Assembly (NCBI RefSeq): GCF_000732485.2 | Contig: NZ_JAQV02000004.1 | Span: 124,001-188,000, forward strand | Length of the DNA stretch: 64,000 nucleotides | From: Bacillus sp. SJS | Lineage (GTDB): Bacteria; Bacillota; Bacilli; Bacillales; Bacillaceae | Direction: 5' to 3' | In this document: one piece after another, positions 25,609 through 34,541 of the stretch | Layout of the letters: each line of letters opens with the position of its first letter | How positions within the stretch are numbered: the stretch's first letter is position 1 | Made by a program: the position numbers and the translations under genes | The notes under the pieces: model-generated | What the model saw: the letters and a program-made list of their open reading frames with translations, nothing else | Told to the model about the DNA's origin: nothing | Database searches by the model: none

Positions 25609-27141
25609 TTAATCCTCATCCACATTGTAAAAATCAGGGCGTCCAAACATTTGGCCATATCCTGGCTGCATTCCGTACCCCGGCTGCATTCCATATCCTG
25701 GCTGCATTCCGTAGCCCGGCTGCATTCCATACCCTTGAGAACCGCCGCATCCACAATCATGCGGTGGCATTTGGCCGTATGCACCGCCAGTCTGCGGCTG
25801 TTTATTCTTGCCTTCTTGCGCACCCATTACGTTCGGCATGTTAGGCGACATAGCACCCATTACGTTCGGCATATTTTCATTCATCGCACCCATCACGTTG
25901 GGCATGTTAGGCGACATCGCGCCCATCACATTCGGCATATTTTCATCCATGGCACCCATCACGTTCGGCATATTATGATCATAAGCACCCATTACACCCG
26001 GGCCAAACCCTGAACCGGGCATTACAGGAGAGGCCGGTGTGCATCCAGGAGGATATGGCGAATATCCTTGCGGAGCCATTTGCGGCATCATTTGAGGCAT
26101 GCTTTGAGCGCCCATTACATTTGGCATATTGGGAGACATCGCGCCCATCACATTCGGCATGTTTTCATCCATTGCACCCATCACGTTCGGCATATTCGGA
26201 GACATGGCCCCCATTACGTTCGGCATATTCGGGGACATCGCACCCATCACATTTGGCATATTCGGGGACATGGCCCCCATCACGTTCGGCATGTTTTCAT
26301 CCATGGCACCCATCACATTTGGCATGTTTTCATCCATTGCCCCACCGACGCCATAAGGCATTGGAGATGGCACACACCAATACGGCATTGGATGATGGTG
26401 ATGATGGTGGCCATGATGGCCATATCCGTATGGAGCTCCATACATTGGGGCCTGCATTCCATATCCAGGCTGCGGTCCGCCGTACATTGGCTGCTGCATG
26501 GATGGCTGCGTTGCTCCCATTACTCCTGTTGGAGCAGAATAAGGCATATTAGGCATGTTCGGCATTTTCTCCATTTTCTTGGTTGCCTCCTCTTTCTTGG
26601 CTGGTGAAACTGCCTTTTGTGCCCCTTGTGCAGCTGTCTTCTCTTTTGGCTTTTCAGCCGGCTTCTTCATTTCCGGCATGACATTTGCCGGCTTTTTCAT
26701 TTCCGGCATAACATTCGCCGGCTTTTGAGGCAGCTGCGGCTGCTTCGGCGGCATTGACATATTCACCATATAATAATTATTAATATCCATTTCAGGGTAA
26801 ACAGGCTGAGGTATGTTTGGCATTTTAGGCATAAATGGAGTAATTGGTTTTTCTTTTTTAGGTTCTTCTGCTGCTTGAACTTCTTTTGGTTTTTCCTTTG
26901 CAGGCTGCTGAACAGGCTGCTCTTTTATAGGCTTTTGTGTTTCTTTTTTCGAATTGAAATTAATTTGAGTTTCATTCTTTACTGGAACGCTTCCTGTAGG
27001 TACCTTAATTTTCATTCCAGGCATTATGGAATCGGGATTGCTTAGTTGAGAGTTCATTTTTTTCAGTTCTTCGAAATCTGCTCCATATTTTTTAGCGATG
27101 TTCCACAATGTATCCCCTTTTTGAACGATATGGATTTTCAA
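25609..27141 (-). CDS. safA: Spore coat assembly protein SafA with LysM domain and long repeats
   Basis: Coat morphogenetic protein that anchors the inner coat at the cortex. 510 residues against 387 in B. subtilis. The N-terminal LysM domain (1-50: MKIHIVQKGDTLWNIAKKYG, then NPDSIMPGMKIKVP) binds peptidoglycan. A Lys/Pro/Glu linker follows, then a His-rich stretch (GHHGHHHHHHPMPYW), twelve copies of an 11-residue unit of type MGAMDENMPNV or MGAMSPNMPNV (seven, then an interruption, then five), and a tail of GYGMQP hexamers. The DE and SP variants are interspersed. Repeat number accounts for the extra length. The gene has its own 3' terminator and lies upstream of coxA. Confidence 0.93.
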   Translation of the reverse strand: MKIHIVQKGDTLWNIAKKYGADFEELKKMNSQLSNPDSIMPGMKIKVPTGSVPVKNETQINFNSKKETQKPIKEQPVQQPAKEKPKEVQAAEEPKKEKPITPFMPKMPNIPQPVYPEMDINNYYMVNMSMPPKQPQLPQKPANVMPEMKKPANVMPEMKKPAEKPKEKTAAQGAQKAVSPAKKEEATKKMEKMPNMPNMPYSAPTGVMGATQPSMQQPMYGGPQPGYGMQAPMYGAPYGYGHHGHHHHHHPMPYWCVPSPMPYGVGGAMDENMPNVMGAMDENMPNVMGAMSPNMPNVMGAMSPNMPNVMGAMSPNMPNVMGAMDENMPNVMGAMSPNMPNVMGAQSMPQMMPQMAPQGYSPYPPGCTPASPVMPGSGFGPGVMGAYDHNMPNVMGAMDENMPNVMGAMSPNMPNVMGAMNENMPNVMGAMSPNMPNVMGAQEGKNKQPQTGGAYGQMPPHDCGCGGSQGYGMQPGYGMQPGYGMQPGYGMQPGYGQMFGRPDFYNVDED

Positions 27142-27368
27142 AAGTTCCCCCTCCTATGCATTAACTGTATAGTAAAAGCATACAGGCTAATTGCCGTTAT
27201 TCTTCACCACAAGTTATGCGGAAAAAGGAGCGAATATGCCTTCTTTGAAAAATGCCCAGCCGTAAGTCCTTGTTTTCCCCACTGAAACTTCCCTATTATA
27301 AAACGCAAAAACCGTGATAAATGTGCCACTTTTTTTGAATAAATTCCACATTTGTCCGTGGCACAAAG

Positions 27369-27485
27369 AAAAGCGCAAGGGATGAAGATCTGCTAAGTGC
27401 GCGACGTCCTTCCGCAGCGCAGAACTGACCCGCATCCTGCGGGCCCCCGGCAAGTCTCGAGGGGCAAGGCGCTGGAGCTGGACAA
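27369..27485. repeat. GC-rich intergenic repeat, copy 1
   Basis: About 117 bases starting AAAAGCGCAAGG and ending GGAGCTGGACAA, with an internal GCGCGACGTCCTTCCGCA block. The same start, the GCGCGACGTCCT block and the same end occur in the copy at 41273-41453. It lies in the 420-base gap between safA and nadA, where no gene is seen. This class of short GC-rich intergenic repeat is frequent in Bacillus relatives (from memory). Confidence 0.75.
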
Positions 27486-27520
27486 ATCAACTTATACAAA
27501 AAAATCATGAAGCAGAATTC

Positions 27521-27543
27521 AAAAACCCCATGCGGCGCATGGG
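27521..27543 (-). terminator. Terminator of the nadBCA operon
   Basis: Stem CCCATG (27527-27532) / CATGGG (27538-27543), then GTTTTTG in the minus direction, 18 bases after the nadA stop. Confidence 0.75.
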
Positions 27544-27560
27544 CTTTTGTGGCAATCAAA

Positions 27561-28661
27561 TTATATAGAGAGCATTCTGTTCAGGGCAAGCACTGCCTGT
27601 TTTGCTTCCTCTTTTTCCACGATGATTCTGTTTACTCCTTTACCTTCTGCAATAGCTTCCAAGGACCACAGCAAATGCGGCAGGTCAATTCTGTTCATCG
27701 TTAAACACGGGCACATATAAGGATTCAGTGAAACAATTTCCTTATCCGGATTAGATGAGATCAGTCTGTTAACGAGGTTCATTTCCGTGCCGACCGCCCA
27801 TTTCGTGCCAGGCTCTGCCGCCGAAATCTGTTCAATGATGTATTTAGTGGATCCGGCCAGATCAGCTAGCTGAACGACTTCGTGTGTACATTCAGGGTGA
27901 ACAATGATTTTCATATCGGGTTTTGTCTTCCTGATATGAGCAATATTTTTTTCTGTAAACTTCTCATGAACAGAGCAATGCCCTTTCCAAAGAAGGATTG
28001 TTGCCTGCTCGGCAGGACCCTCCAATGTTTCTGAAATCGGGTTCCAAACTGCCATATGGTCCAAGGGAATTCCAAGATCAAAGGCTGTGTTTCTTCCTAA
28101 ATGCTGATCGGGCAAAAAAAGGATGCGTTTTTTTTGCTGTAATGCCCATTTCACAATTTCTTTCGCATTGGAGGAAGTCACGGATGCTCCCCCATTCCTT
28201 CCTACAAAGGCTTTAATGGCTGCTGTGGAGTTGACGTAAGTAAGCGGAATGATGGTATCTCCATAGAGAGCCGTCAAATTTCCCCATGCACGCTCCGTCT
28301 GCTTGATATTTGCCATATCAGCCATGGAGCAGCCTGCTCTCATATCAGGCAAATACACATATTGATGATCACCAGTCAGCATGTCTGCCGTCTCGGCCAT
28401 AAAATGAACACCGCAAAAAACGATGTGCTCTGCTTCCTTGTTGTCTGCGGCCGCCTGGGCAAGCTGAAGGGAATCACCGGTGCAATCTGCGAATTGAATG
28501 ACTTCATCCTTTTGATAATGATGACCCGGAATAAATAGCCTGCTGCCGAATTCTTTTTTAATCTCCCAAATTCTTTTCTCAATTTCCTCCGTTGACCATG
28601 TTCTGTACTTTTCAGGAATCAGTGAAACGGCTTCTTCGGTTAGCACATCCATAAGACTCAT
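27561..28661 (-). CDS. nadA: Quinolinate synthase NadA
   Basis: Condenses iminoaspartate with dihydroxyacetone phosphate to quinolinate, using a 4Fe-4S cluster. 366 residues, the long Bacillus type. Cluster cysteines are likely those in [10 protein letters not shown], the middle (VHPECTHEV) and the end ([15 protein letters not shown]). [14 protein letters not shown] is the substrate-binding N-terminus. The start ATG overlaps the nadC stop (ATGA at 28658-28661), indicating translational coupling. The divergent NifS gene supplies sulfur for its cluster in B. subtilis. Confidence 0.97.
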   Translation of the reverse strand: MSLMDVLTEEAVSLIPEKYRTWSTEEIEKRIWEIKKEFGSRLFIPGHHYQKDEVIQFADCTGDSLQLAQAAADNKEAEHIVFCGVHFMAETADMLTGDHQYVYLPDMRAGCSMADMANIKQTERAWGNLTALYGDTIIPLTYVNSTAAIKAFVGRNGGASVTSSNAKEIVKWALQQKKRILFLPDQHLGRNTAFDLGIPLDHMAVWNPISETLEGPAEQATILLWKGHCSVHEKFTEKNIAHIRKTKPDMKIIVHPECTHEVVQLADLAGSTKYIIEQISAAEPGTKWAVGTEMNLVNRLISSNPDKEIVSLNPYMCPCLTMNRIDLPHLLWSLEAIAEGKGVNRIIVEKEEAKQAVLALNRMLSI

Positions 28662-29503
28662 TTTTCTTCCCCCTGCTTCATTAATAAACTAAAATCCAGC
28701 GCTTTAACAGAATGGGTGAGGTACCCAAGTGATAGGTAGCTGACACCCGTGTTTCGATAGGTGTGGAGGTTCTCTGGAGTTATGCCGCCGGATGCTTCTG
28801 TAATGATTGAATCAGGCGTTATTTCAGCAAATTGTTTGACTTCCTCAGGAGAACGGTTATCAAACATGATGATATCCGCCTTTGCCTCAATCGCCTCCAA
28901 AAGCTGATTTTCATTCTCTATTTCCACTTCAATTTTCACCGTATGGCCGATAGCATCTTTGGCTCTTATTACGGCTTCCCTGATGCTTCCTGCAAACGAA
29001 ATGTGATTATCCTTAATCATGACCGCATCATAGAGGCCATAGCGGTGATTTCGTCCGCCTCCGCATCTAACGGCATATTTATCGAACATCCGCAGTCCGG
29101 GTGCCGTTTTTCTTGTATCGCATATCTGTGTATCCGGACTATCCAAAAGCATGATGGCTTCCCTGGTTGCTGTCGCAATCCCGCTCATCCTTTGAATGAG
29201 ATTTAATGCTACCCGTTCTGCACTGAGGATTGAAATAATTTTTCCCTCAATTTCTGCAACAGGTTCTCCTGGTTCTACCGCTTCCCCGTCCTTTTTAAGG
29301 ATTTGGACGTCTATTTGATCATCAAGCAGTGAAAAAGCAGTTTTTAAGACGGCTTCCCCTGAAAAAATGCCTTTTTCCTTTGCAAGAATGACAGCCTCTC
29401 CCCGATCACTTTCAGAGAATATTCCGCTCGCAGAAAGATCCCGGTCACCAAGATCCTCCAATAAAAAATGACGAATGCTTTCCTTCACTTTTAATGCATT
29501 CAC
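28658..29503 (-). CDS. nadC: Nicotinate-nucleotide diphosphorylase (carboxylating) NadC
   Basis: Converts quinolinate and PRPP to nicotinate mononucleotide. 281 residues. Motifs: [17 protein letters not shown] at the N-terminus, [43 protein letters not shown] (substrate-binding Arg/Lys/His) and IKVEVEIEN-type strand, then the [10 protein letters not shown] phosphate loop. It overlaps nadB by four bases and nadA by four. Confidence 0.97.
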   Translation of the reverse strand: MNALKVKESIRHFLLEDLGDRDLSASGIFSESDRGEAVILAKEKGIFSGEAVLKTAFSLLDDQIDVQILKKDGEAVEPGEPVAEIEGKIISILSAERVALNLIQRMSGIATATREAIMLLDSPDTQICDTRKTAPGLRMFDKYAVRCGGGRNHRYGLYDAVMIKDNHISFAGSIREAVIRAKDAIGHTVKIEVEIENENQLLEAIEAKADIIMFDNRSPEEVKQFAEITPDSIITEASGGITPENLHTYRNTGVSYLSLGYLTHSVKALDFSLLMKQGEEK

Positions 29504-31029
29504 ACCATCACCCCTAAAGCTGTTTTATTCGTTTTCCATAGCAGTTCTTTTCGTTTCCAATTCGCTTCTTTTAATGGAAAGTCTGACCTGAAATGACAGC
29601 CCCTGCTTTCTGTCCGCTGCAAGGCAGCCTTGGCAATTAATTCACCGGCCGTCATCATGTTCGCCAATTCAAAGACATCTGGTGAAAGCTCATCCGCCTG
29701 CTCGCTCTTTTCTTTAGCAGCTTTAAACCAGTTAATTAGCTCCCTTAGCCCCTCTTCATTTCGTTCAATTCCGGCGAATCGGTCCATCATATCAGCTGCA
29801 TCCTTTTTTGTAACCGTGTACTTGGGAGGCAGTTCCGGGTTGAAGATTGGAAAAGAATTGGGTGATTGGACTGTTCTTACATCCTCTGCTATTTTTTTGC
29901 CAAACACCAGGCCTTCAAGAAGGGAATTGCTTGCAAGTCTGTTTGCGCCATGAACGCCTGTGCAAGCCGCTTCACCTGCTGCATACAGCCTAAGGATGCT
30001 TGTTCTGCCATTCAGATCCGTCTTAATACCGCCCATAAAAAAATGCATCCCAGGCATGACAGGGATTAGTCCGTCCTGCAGTCGTACGCCATGCTTCTTG
30101 CACATTTTCGATATACCTGGAAACCTTTTTTCGAATTGAGGAATGCTTTTAATGTTTAGAAATATGGATTCTCCCTGCTGGATTCTTCTGAAAATTTCTC
30201 TGGAAACTACGTCTCTCGGTGCAAGATCTGCCAGCGGATGTACGTTCTCCATGATTCTGTCTCCGGCAGAATTTTGCAGAAAGGCGCCCTCTCCGCGAAC
30301 AGCTTCCGAAACAAGCCCTTTTACCGCTCCCTCTAAATAGAGCATCGTAGGATGAAACTGGACAAACTCCATATCTGCAAGTATGGCCCCTGCTCTATAG
30401 GCAAGGGCGATTCCATCCGCAGTACAATTTTTATGATTGGAAGTATGCCGGTAGAGGGTTCCGCAGCCTCCAGCTGCCAGAACAACAGCAGAAGCGTAAA
30501 TAACTTCTGTGCTTCCATCCGGATTAAGGACGTGCACACCATAGCAGGTGTTTTCTTTAACAAGCAGTTCTGTAACCATCGTTTGTTCCGCGAGGCTCAC
30601 CTTTCCATTTATACGCCCGGCAAGAAACTGGACCATTGCTTTTCCTGTTTCGTCGCCGCCTGCATGCACAATCCGGTTTAATCTGTGAGCTCCTTCCATC
30701 CCAAGCTTCAGGGAACCGTCCCCAGCTCTATCTGCTGGCAATCCTTCACGAAGGAGGTTTAAAAGAATCTTGTTCCCTTCTTCTGTAAGCTGTTTCGCTG
30801 CAAAAGGGTTTGTATGTCCGTCACCGGCTTGAATTGTATCCTCATAATGGAGTTTCGTGGAATCTTTTTCAGAAAGTGCAGCGGCAATCCCGCCCTGGGC
30901 TAAGGACGAATTCCCATCTGTTACAGATCCTTTCGTAACAATCGTTACGTTCAATCCTTCACAAATATAATAAGCAACGGCCAAAGCTGCTATCCCGCTG
31001 CCAATAATCAGCACGTCTGTCTGCCGCAT
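29500..31029 (-). CDS. nadB: L-aspartate oxidase NadB
   Basis: FAD enzyme that oxidises aspartate to iminoaspartate, first step of NAD synthesis. 509 residues. The dinucleotide motif is VLIIGSGIAALAVAYY, the FAD/active-site segments SSLAQGGIAAAL and EFVQFHPTMLY, and the C-terminal helical domain contains RTESRGCHFRSDFP. The ATG at 31029 is chosen because AAGGTGGGG precedes it; the frame continues to 31119 without a ribosome site. First gene of nadBCA, divergent from nifS. Confidence 0.96.
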   Translation of the reverse strand: MRQTDVLIIGSGIAALAVAYYICEGLNVTIVTKGSVTDGNSSLAQGGIAAALSEKDSTKLHYEDTIQAGDGHTNPFAAKQLTEEGNKILLNLLREGLPADRAGDGSLKLGMEGAHRLNRIVHAGGDETGKAMVQFLAGRINGKVSLAEQTMVTELLVKENTCYGVHVLNPDGSTEVIYASAVVLAAGGCGTLYRHTSNHKNCTADGIALAYRAGAILADMEFVQFHPTMLYLEGAVKGLVSEAVRGEGAFLQNSAGDRIMENVHPLADLAPRDVVSREIFRRIQQGESIFLNIKSIPQFEKRFPGISKMCKKHGVRLQDGLIPVMPGMHFFMGGIKTDLNGRTSILRLYAAGEAACTGVHGANRLASNSLLEGLVFGKKIAEDVRTVQSPNSFPIFNPELPPKYTVTKKDAADMMDRFAGIERNEEGLRELINWFKAAKEKSEQADELSPDVFELANMMTAGELIAKAALQRTESRGCHFRSDFPLKEANWKRKELLWKTNKTALGVMV

Positions 31030-31043
31030 ATTTCCCCACCTTG

Positions 31044-31075
31044 CTTTACATGTGTCTTGACACCTATCTTTACAT
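31044..31075. promoter_or_regulatory. Putative NiaR operator between nadB and nifS
   Basis: Palindrome GTGTC-TT-GACAC at 31052-31063 flanked by direct repeats CTTTACAT at 31044-31051 and 31068-31075. It lies in the 91-base divergent region, where the NiaR repressor of B. subtilis controls both nadBCA and nifS-niaR. The embedded TTGACA (31057-31062) may also be the nifS -35 box, with TAAAAT 18 bases on. Confidence 0.65.
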
Positions 31076-31120
31076 AACTTTAAAATAAGCACAAGAGTTT
31101 TTTTGACTGGAGGAACCATC

Positions 31121-32272
31121 TTGATTTATTTCGATTATGCAGCCACTGCCCCAATGAGCGAGCAAGCGCTTGAAGCCTATATGAAAGCTGCTCAAACGGT
31201 TTACGGAAACAGCCAAAGTCTCCATGAAGAAGGCGGACGGGCAGCTGAGTGGCTCTCAGCATCAAGGAAGAAAATTGCTTTTTTGCTTGGCGGGACAGAA
31301 GAAGGCCTTTATTTTACCGGAAGCGGAAGCGAAGCCAACGTACTGGCATTAACGTCCCTCCTTAATGGAGCGGACCCAAATAAAAAGGAAATCGTTATGG
31401 GAGGTATGGAGCACGCCTCTATAAGAACATACCTTCATGACTTAACAAATAAAGGCTATGTGATTAAAGAGGCTGAGCCCGGCACCGGGGGAATGATTGG
31501 ATGGAGCGAGGTCGAACCGCTTGTTTCAGAACGGACAGCATTGATTACGGTCCAGCATGCAAATTCTGAAACAGGGATCATACACAATATAAAAGAAATT
31601 GCGGGGCATGCACAAAAAAATGAGATTTTATTTCACTCCGACTGCGTCCAGACATTTGGAAAGGTACCGATTCCGGCCGAGGAATGGGGAATCAGCTCGG
31701 TAACCGTTTCAGCCCATAAAATTCACGGACCAAAAGGAATGGGTGCAGCGTATATTTCGCCAAAAGTGGCGTGGAAGCCAGCCATTAATGGAACGGCCCA
31801 CGAAAATGGATTCCGTCCAGGCACTGTTGATGTTCCGGGTGCTGTTTCTTTTGCCGTTGCAGCAATGGAAACGGTAAAAGAAATGGACAGAGAACAGATG
31901 AAAATGAGAGAATACAGGAAGCGTTTAGTATCCTTTATAGAGGAGAAAAATATTGGAATGACGATTGATGCAATGGATGAGAAATTTCAGCTCCCGGCAA
32001 TTATCGGGTGCCTGTTATCCCATACAGAAGGCCAATATGCCATGCTTGCATGCAGCCAAAACGGTGTGGCACTATCAACAGGCAGTGCCTGTCACTCGGG
32101 AATGACGAAGCCTTCTCAAGCTCTGCTCGCTCTTGGCATATCAGAGGAACAAGCTCATTGCTTTATTCGAATTTCTCCGGGCAGAGGAACGGAAGATTCC
32201 CACTTTGAACGGCTGGAATCGATCTTAGAGAAGTATTGTAAGGGAGCAGCAGAAAGGATGGAGTACTATTGA
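31121..32272 (+). CDS. nifS: Cysteine desulfurase NifS (for NadA)
   Basis: PLP-dependent enzyme that takes sulfur from cysteine; in B. subtilis NifS of this locus matures the NadA cluster. 383 residues. The PLP lysine is in SVTVSAHKIHGPKGMGA, the cofactor His in VQHANSETG, and the catalytic Cys in the loop STGSACHSGM. The TTG at 31121 has TGGAGG seven bases upstream; an ATG at 31103 would put this site inside the gene. The 3' end overlaps niaR. Confidence 0.95.
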   Translation: MIYFDYAATAPMSEQALEAYMKAAQTVYGNSQSLHEEGGRAAEWLSASRKKIAFLLGGTEEGLYFTGSGSEANVLALTSLLNGADPNKKEIVMGGMEHASIRTYLHDLTNKGYVIKEAEPGTGGMIGWSEVEPLVSERTALITVQHANSETGIIHNIKEIAGHAQKNEILFHSDCVQTFGKVPIPAEEWGISSVTVSAHKIHGPKGMGAAYISPKVAWKPAINGTAHENGFRPGTVDVPGAVSFAVAAMETVKEMDREQMKMREYRKRLVSFIEEKNIGMTIDAMDEKFQLPAIIGCLLSHTEGQYAMLACSQNGVALSTGSACHSGMTKPSQALLALGISEEQAHCFIRISPGRGTEDSHFERLESILEKYCKGAAERMEYY

Positions 32273-32805
32273 CCTCTAAAGTTTATGGAGAAGAAAGAAG
32301 ACAGCAGATCCTGCAGCTGCTGAAAACAAGTCCTGTCCCTCAGACAGGAAGCGACCTAGCCAAAAAAATGAATGTTAGCCGGCAGGTGATTGTTCAGGAT
32401 ATTTCATTATTGAAGGCAAAGTCTGAACCAATTATCGCAACAAGCCAAGGGTATATTTATATGCAATCGCAAACCCCTGCTAAAAATGCAGAGCGTTTAA
32501 TTGCCTGCTTGCATAGCCCAGAACAAACTGCCGAAGAGATGAGGGTCATCGTGGATCATGGAGCAGCAATAAAGGATGTGTCGGTAGAGCATCCCGTATA
32601 CGGGGATCTTACAGCTTCGATCATGGTTCACAATCGTAAGGAAGTAGCAGAGTTTATTGAAAAAATAACATCCAGCCAGTCCTTCTATCTCTCCCAGCTA
32701 ACAGAAGGCGTGCATATGCATACGATCGCTGCGGATTCGGAATCTGTATTGGATGATGTTTGCCAGGCTTTAAATGATAAGGGGTTTTTAATAAAGGATG
32801 AGTAA
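32269..32805 (+). CDS. niaR: NAD biosynthesis repressor NiaR (YrxA)
   Basis: Repressor of NAD synthesis genes that senses nicotinate/niacin. 178 residues: HTH_11 domain at 1-60 (RRQQILQLLKTSPVPQTGSDLAKKMNVSRQVIVQDISLLK) and a 3H domain after that, named for three conserved His residues (seen in RVIVDHGAAI, SVEHPVYGDL and GVHMHTIAA). The TTG start at 32269 overlaps the nifS stop codon. Its operator is likely the palindrome at 31052-31063. Confidence 0.93.
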   Translation: MTSKVYGEERRQQILQLLKTSPVPQTGSDLAKKMNVSRQVIVQDISLLKAKSEPIIATSQGYIYMQSQTPAKNAERLIACLHSPEQTAEEMRVIVDHGAAIKDVSVEHPVYGDLTASIMVHNRKEVAEFIEKITSSQSFYLSQLTEGVHMHTIAADSESVLDDVCQALNDKGFLIKDE

Positions 32806-32845
32806 CAAAGAGGCTGTCTGTAGAGAAAATGATTGAAATTGAAAT

Positions 32846-32876
32846 ACCCCGGGACGCAGTGAGCATTCCGGGGGTT
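32846..32876 (+). terminator. Terminator of nifS-niaR
   Basis: CCCCGG (32847-32852) pairs with CCGGGG (32868-32873), followed by GTTTCGTATTTTT. The remaining bases to 33061 carry GC-rich intergenic sequence without a gene, including GCGAGAC and GCAGCGG blocks that faintly recall the repeats at 41 kb. Confidence 0.65.
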
Positions 32877-33061
32877 TCGTATTTTTAAGGGTTAGCTGAT
32901 TGGACGGAAGGTGCGAGACATTTGCTAAGAGCAGCGGGACAGATGAGACCCTGCATCCGCCTGACGCCGAGGATCCTGGCAGCGGAAATGAGCCAAAACC
33001 AATCTAATTTCAAACAGCGAAAGCAGCTTTAAAAACTGCATTCTGGCCTGTCTCTTTCAGT

Positions 33062-33922
33062 TCAGGCATAAAACGCTTTATAGCTGCCAAGAACTTTCAC
33101 ACCGCAGCCAAGCGCCTCCAGCTCATTTACAGCACCGGGAATTAAAACACTGTCCATGGCGTGCTCCAAATCGATAAGGAAAAAATAGTTTCCTAGTCCG
33201 GTCTTCATCGGCCTTGATTCAATTTTGGACATATTCAGTTTTCTCCACGCAAACGCGGAGAGCACCTGGTGAAGCGTACCTGACTGGTTTGAAGGAAGCG
33301 TGACCATAATGGTGGTTTTATCCTTACCTTCATAACCAGGCAAGGTTGGAGGCTTCTCGGACGCCGATGGATGCAAAATAGCGAACAACGTATGGTTGTA
33401 ATGATAATCATGGATGTCCCGCTTCACAATGGACAGTCCATAAACCTCTGCCGCCATTTCATTCGCAATAACTCCTGCATTTTCTCCAGGATGTGTGCTT
33501 ACAAATTGAGCAGCCGCCCCTGTCGAAGCTGCATAAGAATGCTCTGCCAGCGGAAATTCGCTATGCAAATACCGGTGACATTGCGCAATTGCATGAGAAT
33601 GAGATACAATCTTGTCTACCTGCTGCCATGAAGATTCACGGTCAGGATGCACCATAAAATGCTGATTTATAGGGACGACCAATTCCCCTACAATATGAAG
33701 CGGCTGTTCATGAACGAGGTAGTCGACCGTTAAATTCACGGAGCCTTCAATTGCATTTTCAAGAGGAACAATCGAGAAGTCCACATCTCCCGCAGCCACG
33801 GCATCCATACAAGCCGGAATGGTGGCATATGGAATCTGCTCAATCTGTTCATGAAAAAACTTCGAAACGGCCAAATGGGTAAATGTTGCCTTAGGTCCTA
33901 AAAATCCAATACGATAACTCAA
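33062..33922 (-). CDS. pheA: Prephenate dehydratase PheA
   Basis: Converts prephenate to phenylpyruvate. 286 residues: catalytic PDT domain (1-180; RIGFLGPKATFTHLAV, then PLENAIEGSVNLTVDYL and the HSHAIAQCHRYL helix) and a C-terminal ACT domain for feedback by phenylalanine (NQSGTLHQVLSAFAWRKLNMSKIESRPMK). AAGGAGAG stands about ten bases before the TTG at 33922; the TTG at 33931 would directly abut it. It follows pheB by 15 bases. Confidence 0.96.
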   Translation of the reverse strand: MSYRIGFLGPKATFTHLAVSKFFHEQIEQIPYATIPACMDAVAAGDVDFSIVPLENAIEGSVNLTVDYLVHEQPLHIVGELVVPINQHFMVHPDRESSWQQVDKIVSHSHAIAQCHRYLHSEFPLAEHSYAASTGAAAQFVSTHPGENAGVIANEMAAEVYGLSIVKRDIHDYHYNHTLFAILHPSASEKPPTLPGYEGKDKTTIMVTLPSNQSGTLHQVLSAFAWRKLNMSKIESRPMKTGLGNYFFLIDLEHAMDSVLIPGAVNELEALGCGVKVLGSYKAFYA

Positions 33923-33937
33923 TGCTACCAACTCTCC

Positions 33938-34381
33938 TTAAGCCCCTGATCCAAGTATTTCTACCTTATCGACAAACTCCATTTTCTTAAATCGAGAAAT
34001 TAAACGATTGATATCTTCGTTCATTCCATTAATATTCAAAGAAAGCGTTACGTTGGCTCTGCCTTGAAGAGGAATGGTTTGATGAATCGTTAAGATGTTG
34101 CACCCCGCATTAGCCACCAGTCCCAGAAGCTCTGACAATGTTCCGGATCGATCCTCAAGCTGAAAAAAGAGCGTAATGATCTTTTCTTTTACAACGGTGT
34201 GAAACGGAAAAACAGCATCTCTGTATTTATAGAATGCACTTCGGCTAAGATCGACCCGCTGAACGGCTTCCGCTACCGATCCTGCCTTTCCTCTCTCCAT
34301 CATCTTCTTCACATCAAGTGTCTTTTTCATAGCTTCAGGAAGAACATCCTCACGGACAAGAAAAAAAGTTTCTTCTTTCAA
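33938..34381 (-). CDS. pheB: ACT domain protein PheB
   Basis: 147-residue protein encoded before pheA in Bacilli. N-terminal helix-turn-helix-like part ([30 protein letters not shown]) and a C-terminal ACT domain ([35 protein letters not shown]). Exact role not settled; it was once called chorismate mutase, but probably is an amino-acid-responsive regulator. The TTG at 34381 follows GGAGGAG by nine bases; the longer ATG frame to 34483 runs through the palindrome at 34459-34483. Confidence 0.9.
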   Translation of the reverse strand: MKEETFFLVREDVLPEAMKKTLDVKKMMERGKAGSVAEAVQRVDLSRSAFYKYRDAVFPFHTVVKEKIITLFFQLEDRSGTLSELLGLVANAGCNILTIHQTIPLQGRANVTLSLNINGMNEDINRLISRFKKMEFVDKVEILGSGA

Positions 34382-34458
34382 TCCTATCACTCCTCCATTA
34401 AAAAGTTGGCGAAGATAAGGATAGCGCTGTATCCTTAGCGGACTTTCAAATATGTATA

Positions 34459-34483
34459 ATGTCCAGGCAAATTGCCTGGACAT
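34459..34483. repeat. 25-base palindrome between obg and pheB
   Basis: Arms ATGTCCAGGCAA (34459-34470) and TTGCCTGGACAT (34472-34483) around one A. As RNA it gives an eight-pair stem with a five-base loop or longer. It has no T run on the minus side, so it is a weak terminator at best, and may be an operator or attenuator for pheBA. Confidence 0.6.
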
Positions 34484-34541
34484 TCCGTTCTATATTCCGC
34501 AAAAGCGGACAGTAAAAACCCGCATATATAGACTGCATTTA

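Noticed and set aside
25651-26607. Long plus-strand frames with His/Arg-rich repeats opposite safA
   Set aside because: They are antisense images of the safA repeat region and share its periodicity; no ribosome site seen.
27214-27560. Minus-strand frames of 79 and 87 residues between nadA and safA
   Set aside because: They read through the GC-rich intergenic repeat and the nadA terminator, with no ribosome site.
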